Part shown: in pieces, positions 1-7,558 of the stretch
Layout: each line of letters starts with the position of its first letter
Position numbering within the stretch: the first letter of the stretch is position 1
From: Flavobacteriales bacterium UBA4585
Lineage (GTDB): Bacteria > Bacteroidota > Bacteroidia > Flavobacteriales > Schleiferiaceae
DNA: 10,870 nt
Assembly: GCA_949487015.1 (NCBI GenBank)
Contig: CATAQZ010000273.1
Location: 1 to 10,870 of the forward strand
Reading direction: 5' to 3'
The notes under the pieces: generated by a model
The model's input: only the letters and a program-made list of their open reading frames with translations
Told to the model about the DNA's origin: nothing
Database searches by the model: none
Position numbers and translations under genes: made by a program

Positions 1-485
1 TAATAAGGAAATCCAGTAGCCAATAAGCTGTTTTCAAGCGTATCTGTTTCCGTTACCTGGATGGATTGGCCATTTAATCTTGCGCCGCCATTAGAATAGG
101 CAGAAAAGCATTCGTCCATCCCTACTTCATAGACTACGCCTAGAACTAATTCATCTTTGTGTTTTAAGGCTATCGATACGCTGTAGATGGGAAGGCCGTG
201 TACGAAGTTTGTGGTGCCATCGAGCGGATCAATGATCCAAATCCATTCCTTCTCTAAGTCCTGTGTAGTGGTTTCTTCTTCAGTTAAAAATCCTGCTTGT
301 GGAAGTAATTCTGAAAGCCTATTTACGATTAATCGCTCTGCGTTTTCATCAACATCACTCACTAAAGCATTGAGACTTTTTAAACTGACACGTTCTTGTG
401 AAAACGTAGATTGTTGCATCCTAAGGAAGGCGCCGGCTTCCTTTGCAATGGCTTCAACGGCGCTGGTAATGGAGGGGAGATTCAT
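1..485 (-). CDS. suhB: Inositol monophosphatase family protein, C-terminus cut by window edge
   Basis: The reverse strand from an ATG at 485 stays open to the left edge, giving 161 residues of a family that is usually about 260-270 long. Family members are Mg2+-dependent cytoplasmic phosphatases acting on myo-inositol monophosphates or related sugar or nucleotide phosphates. The metal-binding residues are visible: an acidic LTEEE stretch (67-71) and the signature DPLDGTTNF (86-94) with Asp86 and Asp89. The C-terminal WD-type metal-binding motif lies outside the window, so completeness cannot be judged. The start is only 3 bp after the stop of the upstream small gene, so it is probably the last or a late gene of the aminotransferase-murB-mtaB operon. 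Family membership is firm. The substrate is not determined by sequence, and the symbol suhB is by family resemblance only. Confidence 0.9.
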   Translation of the reverse strand, partial: MNLPSITSAVEAIAKEAGAFLRMQQSTFSQERVSLKSLNALVSDVDENAERLIVNRLSELLPQAGFLTEEETTTQDLEKEWIWIIDPLDGTTNFVHGLPIYSVSIALKHKDELVLGVVYEVGMDECFSAYSNGGARLNGQSIQVTETDTLENSLLATGFPY

Positions 486-488
486 GCT

Positions 489-764
489 CTATTTTCGAAG
501 GGCTGCGTATTTAAAATGTATGCTTTTACAGATGGTTTGCATTCCACTCTGGACTTTGTGATGGTCCGTGTATAGGGTGAGTACTTTTTCTCGATGGTCC
601 GGATTGAAATCGATCATGCCAAGGAACATTCCTTCTCTGATTTTGTACAATTCGGAATTGAGAACGAGACCGTCTTTCATGTGTAAAGCACGACATTGCT
701 GCCAATGCTTTATAAAAGCATCTTCACCCACGAGGGGTTTATATTCGATGAAAATCTGTGGCAT
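489..764 (-). CDS. Small conserved-looking protein of unknown function (91 aa)
   Basis: I do not recognise this gene. From ATG 764 it encodes 91 residues, beginning MPQIFIEYKP and ending in a basic tail. It has no signal peptide or membrane segment. The strand/helix alternation (hydrophobic strand, helix with HWQQCR, longer hydrophobic stretch around GMFLGMIDF, then a helix) could suit a small alpha/beta fold, but that is a guess. An in-frame ATG at 785 would add seven residues (MYLRTPT) and lengthen the overlap with mtaB from 26 to 47 bp. I prefer 764 because the protein then opens directly with a plausible strand. Neither start has a clear Shine-Dalgarno. It lies between mtaB and the phosphatase gene, 3 bp before the latter, so it is probably translated from the same operon mRNA. 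Confidence 0.65.
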   Translation of the reverse strand: MPQIFIEYKPLVGEDAFIKHWQQCRALHMKDGLVLNSELYKIREGMFLGMIDFNPDHREKVLTLYTDHHKVQSGMQTICKSIHFKYAALRK

Positions 765-2088
765 TGTTGGCGTTCTTAGGTACATCTAAGATAACAATTC
801 CATCGTTGTTAATGCTTGATAATGAGAAAGTTTTGATTTTGTTTGCCCATTCAGGATTCCAGAATGTTTTTACACGGACGTAATTGTCTGTGTATCCGAA
901 CATATAACCGCCACGGTTCTCGCCTTCAAAGAGGATAGGGCGCGATGTGCCTAACTGACTTTCGTAGAATAGGCGCGTTTTCTTTTCACTTAAAATACGC
1001 AGCATTTTATTTCTGCGTTTTCGCTCAGGGATTGGCACAACCCCGTCCATCTCTGCAGCAGCGGTATTGTTTCGTTCGCTGTAGGTAAACACGTGCAAAT
1101 AGCTAATTTCTAGGCTATTAATAAAGTTATAAGTCTCCAGAAAATGGGCCTCTGTTTCACCAGGGAAACCCACAATTACATCAACGCCAATTCCTGCATC
1201 AGGATGGGATTTACGTATCGCAGCTACACGTTGCTTATAGAGTGCGGTCATGTATCGCCGCTTCATTTTTTTGAGAATTTCGTCCGAACCGCTTTGAAGT
1301 GGTATATGAAAATGCGGAACGAATTTTTTACTTGCTCCTGTGAAAGCAATGATTTCGTCCCGTAGAAGGTTGGGTTCGATAGAAGAAATCCTCATGCGTT
1401 CCACGGGAACTTGTGCATCCAGAGCTTGAACTAATTCTAAAAATGTATTCTCGTGGCGCTTATTGCCAAATTCCCCTTTACCATAATCCCCAACATTTAC
1501 CCCCGTTAGAACAATCTCAGGTATGCCTTTTGCTGCAATTTCTTGTGCATTTTTCACGACATTCTCTAAAGTGTCCGAACGTGAGATTCCGCGCGCGAGT
1601 GGTATAGTACAGTAGGTACATTTGTAGTCGCAACCGTCTTGTACTTTTAAAAAAGCTCGGGTTCGTTCACCTGCACTGTAAGAACTCACAAAAGAATTAG
1701 CTTCGGATATTTCACAGCTGTGGATTTCAGCCGGACCTTGTTGTTTTTCGAGGGCGCCTAAAAACTGGGTCACATTAAATTTTTCGGTAGCTCCTAAGAC
1801 CAGATCTACACCCGTCATCTTCATGATTTGTTCAGGCTTTAATTGGGCATAACACCCAACAACTACGACAAATCCATCGGGATTGGCTTTTAGTGCACGT
1901 CCGACTATATTTCGGCACTCTTTATCTGCGTTTTCAGTAACACTGCAGGTGTTGATCACATACACGGCGGCTTTTTCTTTGAAGGGCACGGTATCGAATC
2001 CAGCGGTATCAAAGTCTTTTGCGATGGTCGAGGTTTCTGCGAAATTCAGTTTACAACCCAGTGTGTGGAAAGCGACCGTTTTACTCAT
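739..2088 (-). CDS. mtaB: tRNA t6A37 methylthiotransferase MtaB
   Basis: A 449-residue radical-SAM methylthiotransferase that converts t6A to ms2t6A at position 37 of tRNAs reading ANN codons. The N-terminal UPF0004-type domain holds the three cysteines expected for the auxiliary iron-sulfur cluster: Cys12 (TLGCKLN), Cys48 (NTCSV) and Cys79 (VGCYAQ). The radical-SAM CxxxCxxC is Cys153, Cys157 and Cys160 (DGCDYKCTYC). GVDVIVGFPGET (301-312) and the HIPLQSGSD stretch (261-269) are typical of the family. The last 75 or so residues correspond to the TRAM RNA-binding domain. Opening with TLGCKLN and a length near 450 favour MtaB over MiaB or RimO. Its ATG overlaps the murB stop in ATGA, suggesting translational coupling. 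The start begins the first strand cleanly, with no better upstream option. Confidence 0.95.
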   Translation of the reverse strand: MSKTVAFHTLGCKLNFAETSTIAKDFDTAGFDTVPFKEKAAVYVINTCSVTENADKECRNIVGRALKANPDGFVVVVGCYAQLKPEQIMKMTGVDLVLGATEKFNVTQFLGALEKQQGPAEIHSCEISEANSFVSSYSAGERTRAFLKVQDGCDYKCTYCTIPLARGISRSDTLENVVKNAQEIAAKGIPEIVLTGVNVGDYGKGEFGNKRHENTFLELVQALDAQVPVERMRISSIEPNLLRDEIIAFTGASKKFVPHFHIPLQSGSDEILKKMKRRYMTALYKQRVAAIRKSHPDAGIGVDVIVGFPGETEAHFLETYNFINSLEISYLHVFTYSERNNTAAAEMDGVVPIPERKRRNKMLRILSEKKTRLFYESQLGTSRPILFEGENRGGYMFGYTDNYVRVKTFWNPEWANKIKTFSLSSINNDGIVILDVPKNANNATDFHRI

Positions 2089-3092
2089 ATTAAGTTCACT
2101 TCTGCCTGTAGCACAATACTGAATTTCTCCTGCACACTACTAATAATGGAGTGTGCCAAAGCAAGCACTTCCGCCCCTGTGGCATTAGCATAATTCACTA
2201 GAACTAATGCTTGATTCTTGTGTACGCCTACATCTCCATCTTTGTAGCCTTTCCAGCCTGCTTTTTCAATAAGCCAGCCCGCTGCAATTTTAATTCCGCC
2301 ATCCACAGTGTAGGTTGGCATGTCTGGATAGCCCTCTTTAAGTGCATCTGCCATTTCTTCAGAGACCACAGGGTTTTTAAAGAAGGAACCGCTGTTTCCT
2401 ATTTCAGCAGGATCGGGTAGTTTTTGTTTTCGAATAGCTACGACGGCGTCACTAATAGCCTTTGGAGTAGGTTCTGTAATCCCCTTTGCAGCTAATTCAT
2501 CTTTAATAGCTCCATAATCCAAGTGAAGCTGGTGATTGCGTTTAGTCAAACGCAATGTTAAACGTGTAATTATAGCTTTGCCCTTCCAGGCATTTTTGAA
2601 AATGCTATCTCTGTAGCCAAATTCGCAGCCTTCAAGATCCAATTCAAAGAAGCGTTTTTCCTCAATGTGCACCCCCTCACAAGAGATGAAGCAGTCTTTA
2701 AGTTCAACGCCATACGCACCAATATTCTGTACTGGGGCAGTACCGCAGTTACCAGGAATAAGGCTTAGGTTTTCTAGTCCACCGAGCCCTTGATTTAAAG
2801 TCCAAAGTACGATATCATGCCAATTTTCACCAGCACCAAACCTAATATGAACATGGTCATCGTCCTCGAAAACTACTTTTCTACCGTGTATATCAACCTT
2901 CAGTACGTCACCAGAAATGTCCTGAGTCAACAACATGTTTGACCCTCCTCCTAGTACAAGGGAAGGTGCGCCATGATGATTCACATAATTTAAGATTTCC
3001 TCAGCACTGTGGGCCCAGATCAAGCGCTCTGCCTTTTGATCTATTCCGAAGGTGTTGAGTTTCTTTAGACTCTTGTTGATTTGTACAATCAA
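2085..3092 (-). CDS. murB: UDP-N-acetylmuramate dehydrogenase MurB (type I)
   Basis: A 335-residue FAD enzyme that reduces UDP-N-acetylenolpyruvylglucosamine to UDP-N-acetylmuramate with NADPH, the second committed cytoplasmic step of peptidoglycan synthesis. Seen in order: NTFGID (13-18), the FAD-binding VLGGGSNMLL (46-55), IPGNCGTAPVQNIGAYG (112-128), the Tyr160-Arg161 pair in GYRDS, the proton donor Ser236 in GSFFKNP (235-241), the AAGWLIEKAGWKG stretch (270-282), and Glu331 near the C-terminus (AEVNLI). The Tyr-Arg region and the length near 340 match type I (E. coli-like) MurB. Correspondence of Arg161, Ser236 and Glu331 to the E. coli catalytic residues is by motif alignment by eye. It starts 7 bp after the aminotransferase stop and ends in a 4 bp overlap with mtaB, so it is mid-operon. 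Confidence 0.96.
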   Translation of the reverse strand: MIVQINKSLKKLNTFGIDQKAERLIWAHSAEEILNYVNHHGAPSLVLGGGSNMLLTQDISGDVLKVDIHGRKVVFEDDDHVHIRFGAGENWHDIVLWTLNQGLGGLENLSLIPGNCGTAPVQNIGAYGVELKDCFISCEGVHIEEKRFFELDLEGCEFGYRDSIFKNAWKGKAIITRLTLRLTKRNHQLHLDYGAIKDELAAKGITEPTPKAISDAVVAIRKQKLPDPAEIGNSGSFFKNPVVSEEMADALKEGYPDMPTYTVDGGIKIAAGWLIEKAGWKGYKDGDVGVHKNQALVLVNYANATGAEVLALAHSIISSVQEKFSIVLQAEVNLI

Positions 3093-3099
3093 AGGACGT

Positions 3100-4299
3100 T
3101 TATTTTATGGTTCCAGGGTAAACCTGCAATGCGTGTCGTACGATTTCAATACACTCCTTAAGGTCTTCAACATTTAAGACATATGCAAGTCTCGCTTGTT
3201 GTCTACCCAATTCAGGTTTCGCATAAAAACCGGCAGCAGGGGCCATCATCAAGGTCTTGCCATTGTGATCAAACTCACTAAGAAGCCATTCTGCAAAGTG
3301 CTCAGCGCTTTTTACCGGGAACGATGCTACTGCATAAAATGCACCCTTAGGCTTCGGGCAAAAGACTCCATCGATGCTATTTAAACCGTCGACAAGAATA
3401 TTTCTGCGTTCTACGTATTCCGCGTTTACATCATCAAAATACGATTGGGGTGTCTTTAAAGCCGCCTCACTCGCAATTTGCGCATAGGTTGGGGGAGAAA
3501 GTCTGGCTTGAGCAAATTTCATCGCCGTTGCCATGAAGGATTTATTTTTACTCACCAAACAGCCAATTCTTGCACCGCACATACTGTAGCGCTTTGAGAA
3601 ACTATCCACAACTATTGCGTGCTCTTCAAGTCCATTCATACCTAGAACAGAGTAGTGTTCTGCTCCGTCGTAGGTGAATTCTCTGTAGACTTCATCTGCG
3701 ATAAGAAAAAGATCGTGCTTGAGGACGATATCACGGAGTTGTTCCAATTCTTCTTTACTATACAGGTAGCCGGTTGGATTTCCTGGATTACAGATCAGTA
3801 TTCCCTTTGTTTTGGGTGTAATGGCCGATTCAAAAGCGCTCACAGGAGGCAAGGCAAAGCCATTTTCAATATTTGCCTCTACCGGTACAACGTTTACGCC
3901 ACTCGCTGTAGCAAAACCATTGTAATTGGCATAAAACGGCTCCGGAATAATCACTTCATCGCCTTCGTCCATCGCTGAACCGAAAGTGAAGAGCAAAGCC
4001 TCCGAACCCCCAGTAGTCACTATGATTTCTTCACTGGATACAGGAAGGTTTTTTCCGTTATAATATTTTGATAGCCCCGATCTAAGACTTGCGAAACCAG
4101 CACTGTGGCTGTAGGCTAGTACGGGAATATCCGCTTGTTTAATCGCTTGCTGTGCTACTTCGGGAGTATGTATATCGGGCTGACCGATATTTAAATAAAA
4201 CACTTTTTTTCCAGCGCGTTCAGCTTCTTCTGCGAAAGGAACCAATTTGCGAATAGGACTTGAAGGCATTGCTGTGCCCTTTCTAGATACAGTCGGCAT
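3100..4299 (-). CDS. Class I/II pyridoxal-phosphate aminotransferase
   Basis: A 399-residue fold-type I PLP aminotransferase of the aspartate/aromatic aminotransferase-like group. Visible features: LNIGQPDIHTP (36-46), the PLP-phosphate region TTGGSEAL (95-102), NPGNPTG (171-177) with Asn174, ADEVY (201-205) with the Asp and Tyr that contact the cofactor, Schiff-base Lys236 in DSFSKRY, Arg244 in GARIG, and substrate-carboxylate Arg370 in ARLAYV. The amino acid used as donor cannot be read from sequence. The 4299 start is preferred over the internal ATG at 4269 because the N-terminal segment before MPSSPIRKLVPFAEEA is family-like. It is the first gene of a minus-strand operon with murB (7 bp gap). 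The nearest upstream element is the terminator of the DUF1573 gene, ending about 20 bases before this ATG, with a promoter-like site nested in that hairpin. Confidence 0.93.
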   Translation of the reverse strand: MPTVSRKGTAMPSSPIRKLVPFAEEAERAGKKVFYLNIGQPDIHTPEVAQQAIKQADIPVLAYSHSAGFASLRSGLSKYYNGKNLPVSSEEIIVTTGGSEALLFTFGSAMDEGDEVIIPEPFYANYNGFATASGVNVVPVEANIENGFALPPVSAFESAITPKTKGILICNPGNPTGYLYSKEELEQLRDIVLKHDLFLIADEVYREFTYDGAEHYSVLGMNGLEEHAIVVDSFSKRYSMCGARIGCLVSKNKSFMATAMKFAQARLSPPTYAQIASEAALKTPQSYFDDVNAEYVERRNILVDGLNSIDGVFCPKPKGAFYAVASFPVKSAEHFAEWLLSEFDHNGKTLMMAPAAGFYAKPELGRQQARLAYVLNVEDLKECIEIVRHALQVYPGTIK

Positions 4300-4319
4300 A
4301 ATGTGTGATTTTTAAATGC

Positions 4320-4348
4320 AAAAAGCCCCGCAAAAATACGGGGCTTTC
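4320..4348 (-). terminator. Intrinsic terminator of the DUF1573 gene
   Basis: A 9 bp stem (AAAGCCCCG at 4323-4331 with CGGGGCTTT at 4340-4348) and an 8-base A/T loop. In the minus direction it is followed by a run of six T (4325-4320). It lies 37 bases past the DUF1573 stop codon, so it should end that transcript. The loop itself reads TATTTTTG on the minus strand; see the overlapping promoter entry. Confidence 0.85.
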
Positions 4349-4362
4349 TTGAAACTTTGAAG
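4332..4362 (-). promoter_or_regulatory. Candidate promoter of the aminotransferase operon, nested in the terminator
   Basis: On the minus strand TATTTTTG (4339-4332) matches the Bacteroidota -7 consensus TAnnTTTG exactly and occupies the terminator loop. TTCA (4362-4359) sits 19 bases upstream, a partial match to the -33 TTTG. The valS promoter candidate has the same TTCA-N19-TATTTTTG arrangement. A start site a few bases downstream would give a leader of about 27 nt and a transcript lacking the left stem arm, so it would not terminate itself. The only other space before the aminotransferase ATG is too short for a promoter. The loop is A/T-rich, so chance cannot be excluded. Confidence 0.5.
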
Positions 4363-4385
4363 GCGTACCTCGCACACCTTTAAAC

Positions 4386-4823
4386 TTAATTTGCGATTAC
4401 GCTACCGCCTTTCTTAGTAGGGGTTGAAGGCTTTGATTCAGGATTCATAACCTGGCCTTTAATCGTTAGGACAACCGTTTTGTTACTTGCGTTTGACTGC
4501 ACCGTAACCGTTTTATGGAAGTTACCCATTCTGTTGGTATCGTATTTCACGGTGATTTCACCTTCTGCACCGGGAGCGATCGGCTCGCGGGTCCATTTCG
4601 GAGTCGTACAACCACAAGATGCGCGAACGGAATTTAGTACTAATGGCTCGGTACCTTCGTTCTTAAATTTGAAAACGCGCGTTCCGTTTCCTCCTTTTTC
4701 TACTTTTCCGTAGTTGATTACTTTTTGTTCGAATGAAATTTTCGAACCGCCAGCGGCTTCTTCTTGAGCCTGTGCAACAAAGCCAAAGAGGGCTACAAAT
4801 AGTGTTAGGAATAACTTTTTCAT
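4386..4823 (-). CDS. DUF1573 domain exported protein
   Basis: A 145-residue protein with a clear N-terminal signal peptide: MKK, a hydrophobic core, then probable cleavage after AQA at residues 17-19. An immunoglobulin-like DUF1573 domain follows at about 30-126. The hallmark is YGKVEKG (38-44), then NEGTEPLVLNSVRASCGCTTP with Cys70 and Cys72, and the PIAPGAEGEITVKYD strand pair (81-95). The tail is Ser/Pro/Thr/Lys-rich and probably flexible. DUF1573 proteins are abundant in Bacteroidota and their role is mostly unknown. I infer a periplasmic or surface location because the protein lacks the SPII lipobox cysteine. It has a strong promoter just upstream and a terminator just downstream, so it is a single-gene unit diverging from valS. 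Confidence 0.88.
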   Translation of the reverse strand: MKKLFLTLFVALFGFVAQAQEEAAGGSKISFEQKVINYGKVEKGGNGTRVFKFKNEGTEPLVLNSVRASCGCTTPKWTREPIAPGAEGEITVKYDTNRMGNFHKTVTVQSNASNKTVVLTIKGQVMNPESKPSTPTKKGGSVIAN

Positions 4824-4849
4824 AATCTGCTAAAAGAATTTTACTTGTT

Positions 4850-4880
4850 CAAATGTAAGTGTAGTTTGAGCACTTTCAAA
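4850..4880 (-). promoter_or_regulatory. Promoter of the DUF1573 gene
   Basis: The minus strand carries TTTG (4880-4877), 19 bases, then TACATTTG (4857-4850), a full match to the Bacteroidota -33/-7 consensus with good spacing. The -7 element ends 26 bases before the ATG at 4823. No Shine-Dalgarno is visible in the short leader, as is usual in this phylum. Confidence 0.8.
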
Positions 4881-4908
4881 GGAAATTAACAAACTCTTAG
4901 CCTCTGGG

Positions 4909-4939
4909 TTCATGGAATGCACGAAGCCTTGTATTTTTG
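4909..4939 (+). promoter_or_regulatory. Promoter of valS
   Basis: TATTTTTG (4932-4939) matches the -7 consensus TAnnTTTG exactly. TTCA (4909-4912) lies 19 bases upstream as a partial -33 match. It leaves 23 bases to the valS ATG. It is placed back to back with the DUF1573 promoter, the two -33 regions about 28 bases apart. Confidence 0.65.
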
Positions 4940-4962
4940 CAGCTTACTTAAGTTAATTTTTC

Positions 4963-7548
4963 ATGCGCGAAATCGGGAAATATACTCCAGGAGATATCGA
5001 ATCAAAGTGGTACAACCATTGGTTGGAAAAGAACTATTTCCACGCTGAGGTCAGTGAAAAGGAGCCCTATACTATCGTTATTCCACCTCCTAATGTTACG
5101 GGTAAGTTGCACATGGGACATATGCTGAACAATACGATTCAGGATGTACTCATTCGCCGCGCGCGCATGTTGGGTTTAAATGCATGTTGGGTGCCTGGTA
5201 CGGATCATGCATCCATTGCTACAGAGGCAAAAGTGGTGAAGCGTTTGCGCGAACAAGGCATAAAAAAATCGGACCTTAGTAGGGAAGACTTCTTAAAACA
5301 TGCTTGGGACTGGACCGATGAATACGGTGGTATTATCCTGAAGCAGCTCAGACATTTAGGAGCTTCATGCGATTGGGACAGAACCGCTTTCACCTTAGAT
5401 GAAACGCGCAGTACACAAGTTATAGACGTCTTCATTGACCTCCATAAAAAAGGAATGATTTATCGCGGCCTACGCATGGTGAATTGGGATCCCGTGGCAC
5501 TTACCGCAGTTTCTGATGAGGAGGTCATTCATAAAGAGGAGAACAGTCGTCTGTACTACATGACGTACCAGATTGAAGGCTCTGAGGAGTCTTTACAAGT
5601 AGCTACGACTCGTCCAGAAACTATTTTTGGGGATACAGCCGTTTGTGTCAATCCAGACGATGAGCGCTATCAGCATTTAAAGGGTAAAAAAGTAATTGTT
5701 CCTTTAGTTGGACGCGCTGTTCCCATCATTTTTGACGACTATGTCGATATCGAATTTGGTACCGGTGCATTGAAGGTAACACCCGCGCACGATACGAATG
5801 ACAATATGCTTGGCGAGAAGCATGGATTGGAAGTGATTGATATTTTTGATCAGCATGCTGTATTGAATACTCACGGAGGTGCCTTTGAAGGCATGGACCG
5901 ATTTGTTGCGCGCAAAGCTGTGGCAAAAGCACTCGATGAGGCCGGGTTATTAGTCGAAACTAAAGATTTACGCAATAAAGTAGGACGCAGTGAACGCACA
6001 GATGCGGTGATCGAGCCGAGACTTTCTATGCAGTGGTTCCTAAAAATGGCGGATCTTGTAAAGCCTGCTATTGATGGTGTAAAATCAAAAGATATTACAC
6101 TGCATCCTCCGCATACGGAGAAAACCTATTTGTATTGGATGGAAAACATCAAGGATTGGTGTGTTTCCCGTCAGCTGTGGTGGGGTCATCGGATTCCAGC
6201 ATGGTACGATGCTGAGGGTAATGTTGTCGTTTGCAAGACGCGTGAAGAGGCTGCAGAAGCATTGGGGACGGATGAGGTTAGCCAGGACGAAGATGTTATG
6301 GATACTTGGTTTAGTTCGTGGCTTTGGCCTTACAGCGTTTTTGCTGACAATCCTGAAGAGGAGGATTATTTCTACCCGACAAATACTTTAGTCACTGGAC
6401 AGGATATCATATTTTTCTGGGTAGCTCGTATGATCATGGCGGGTTATCAGTTCAAAGGAAAGCGTCCCTTCAAGGACGTATACTTTACGGGCATGGTACG
6501 TGATAAGAAGCGTCGTAAAATGTCCAAACAATTAGGCAACAGTCCAGATCCATTAGATTTGATAGCCCAATATGGCGCAGATGGGGTACGTGTTGGAATG
6601 CTCATGACAGCACCGGCAGGAAACGACCTTTTATTCGATGAAGATTTGTGTTCTCAAGGTTCCTTTTTCGCAAATAAAGTATGGAATGCCTTCCGATTGG
6701 TGGGTATGTGGGAAACTGGAGCGGACTCCATGAGTGCTTCAGAAGCATTGGCAGTAAATTGGATGCGCAATCGTATTGGTGAGGCTTTAGTAGAATTGGA
6801 GAGCAGCTTCACAAAGTACCGTCTGTCTGAAGCTTTGATGACCACGTACAAGCTCGTTTGGGATGATTTCTGTTCGTGGTATTTAGAAATGGTAAAGCCC
6901 GCTCGCGGAGAAAAGATTTCGGCAGAAGCGCTAGAGGAGACCAAATCTGTTTTTAATACACTTTTAGAAGTGATGCATCCTTTCATGCCGTTTATCACAG
7001 AAGAATTGTGGCAAAATCTCGCGGACCGTAAAGAAGGTGAAACGATCAATTTTGCCTCATGGCCTTCATTACAAGTTGAAAACGCCTCCATTTTGAAGTC
7101 GTTCAATCATTTTGCAGAGGTTGTAGGTGGTATACGGACTGTACGTAATGAAAATGGTATTGCTCCAAAGGAAGTCTTGACCATTGAGATTGCTAAGGGT
7201 ACTCCGCACAATACAGAATATGATGCATTGATTAAGAAAATGGCGAATGTTGATGCCATTGTTGAAGTCGACGAAGTTCAGAAATCTGCATTTAGCTTTG
7301 TTGCCGGAGGTGTGAATTATACCATTCCTGCTGATGCATTTGTAAATGTTGAAGAAGAAATTGTCAAACTAGAAGAAGAACTAAAATATACCCAAGGCTT
7401 TTTAGTTGGTGTAACAAAAAAGTTGAGCAATGAACGTTTTGTCGCTAATGCACCTGAAGCGGTTGTGGCATCTGAGCGTAAAAAGATGTCTGATGCTGAA
7501 GGTAAAATAGCACTCATTACGCAGCGTTTAGAAGCTTTGAAGGGATAA
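4963..7548 (+). CDS. valS: Valyl-tRNA synthetase
   Basis: An 861-residue class I synthetase that charges tRNA-Val, essential and cytoplasmic. Domain order is complete: a catalytic Rossmann fold with PPPNVTGKLHMGH (41-53, HIGH-type motif HMGH 50-53); an inserted CP1 editing domain beginning near TTRPET (215-220) and including GTGALKVTPAHDTND, which hydrolyses mischarged Thr-tRNA in the family; return to the catalytic core at DWCVSRQLWWGHRIPAWY (about 398-415); KMSKQ (519-523) as the KMSKS motif; an anticodon-binding alpha-helical domain (about 590-740); and a C-terminal coiled-coil tRNA arm (about 795-861, rich in E/K/L, with NERFVANAP). The length is normal for the shorter bacterial form. The ATG follows a consensus -7 element by 23 bases, and the next gene starts 10 bp after its stop. 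Confidence 0.97.
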   Translation: MREIGKYTPGDIESKWYNHWLEKNYFHAEVSEKEPYTIVIPPPNVTGKLHMGHMLNNTIQDVLIRRARMLGLNACWVPGTDHASIATEAKVVKRLREQGIKKSDLSREDFLKHAWDWTDEYGGIILKQLRHLGASCDWDRTAFTLDETRSTQVIDVFIDLHKKGMIYRGLRMVNWDPVALTAVSDEEVIHKEENSRLYYMTYQIEGSEESLQVATTRPETIFGDTAVCVNPDDERYQHLKGKKVIVPLVGRAVPIIFDDYVDIEFGTGALKVTPAHDTNDNMLGEKHGLEVIDIFDQHAVLNTHGGAFEGMDRFVARKAVAKALDEAGLLVETKDLRNKVGRSERTDAVIEPRLSMQWFLKMADLVKPAIDGVKSKDITLHPPHTEKTYLYWMENIKDWCVSRQLWWGHRIPAWYDAEGNVVVCKTREEAAEALGTDEVSQDEDVMDTWFSSWLWPYSVFADNPEEEDYFYPTNTLVTGQDIIFFWVARMIMAGYQFKGKRPFKDVYFTGMVRDKKRRKMSKQLGNSPDPLDLIAQYGADGVRVGMLMTAPAGNDLLFDEDLCSQGSFFANKVWNAFRLVGMWETGADSMSASEALAVNWMRNRIGEALVELESSFTKYRLSEALMTTYKLVWDDFCSWYLEMVKPARGEKISAEALEETKSVFNTLLEVMHPFMPFITEELWQNLADRKEGETINFASWPSLQVENASILKSFNHFAEVVGGIRTVRNENGIAPKEVLTIEIAKGTPHNTEYDALIKKMANVDAIVEVDEVQKSAFSFVAGGVNYTIPADAFVNVEEEIVKLEEELKYTQGFLVGVTKKLSNERFVANAPEAVVASERKKMSDAEGKIALITQRLEALKG

Positions 7549-7558
7549 TTATGTAATT

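Noticed and set aside
2085..2088. ATGA overlap of murB and mtaB
   Set aside because: A common translational coupling arrangement in tightly packed operons, noted in the gene entries but not unusual.
3655..3978. A 107-codon plus-strand frame inside the aminotransferase gene
   Set aside because: It is antisense to well-conserved PLP-binding motifs and has a Cys/Phe-rich composition typical of mirror frames.
6517..6531. KMSKQ in place of KMSKS in the valyl-tRNA synthetase
   Set aside because: The last position of this motif varies in natural class I synthetases, and all other catalytic motifs are intact, so I do not treat it as a defect.
6654..7106. A 150-codon open frame antisense to valS
   Set aside because: It lies wholly inside the certain valS coding region, its translation is Ser/Ala-rich without any recognisable pattern, and it has no promoter or terminator of its own.
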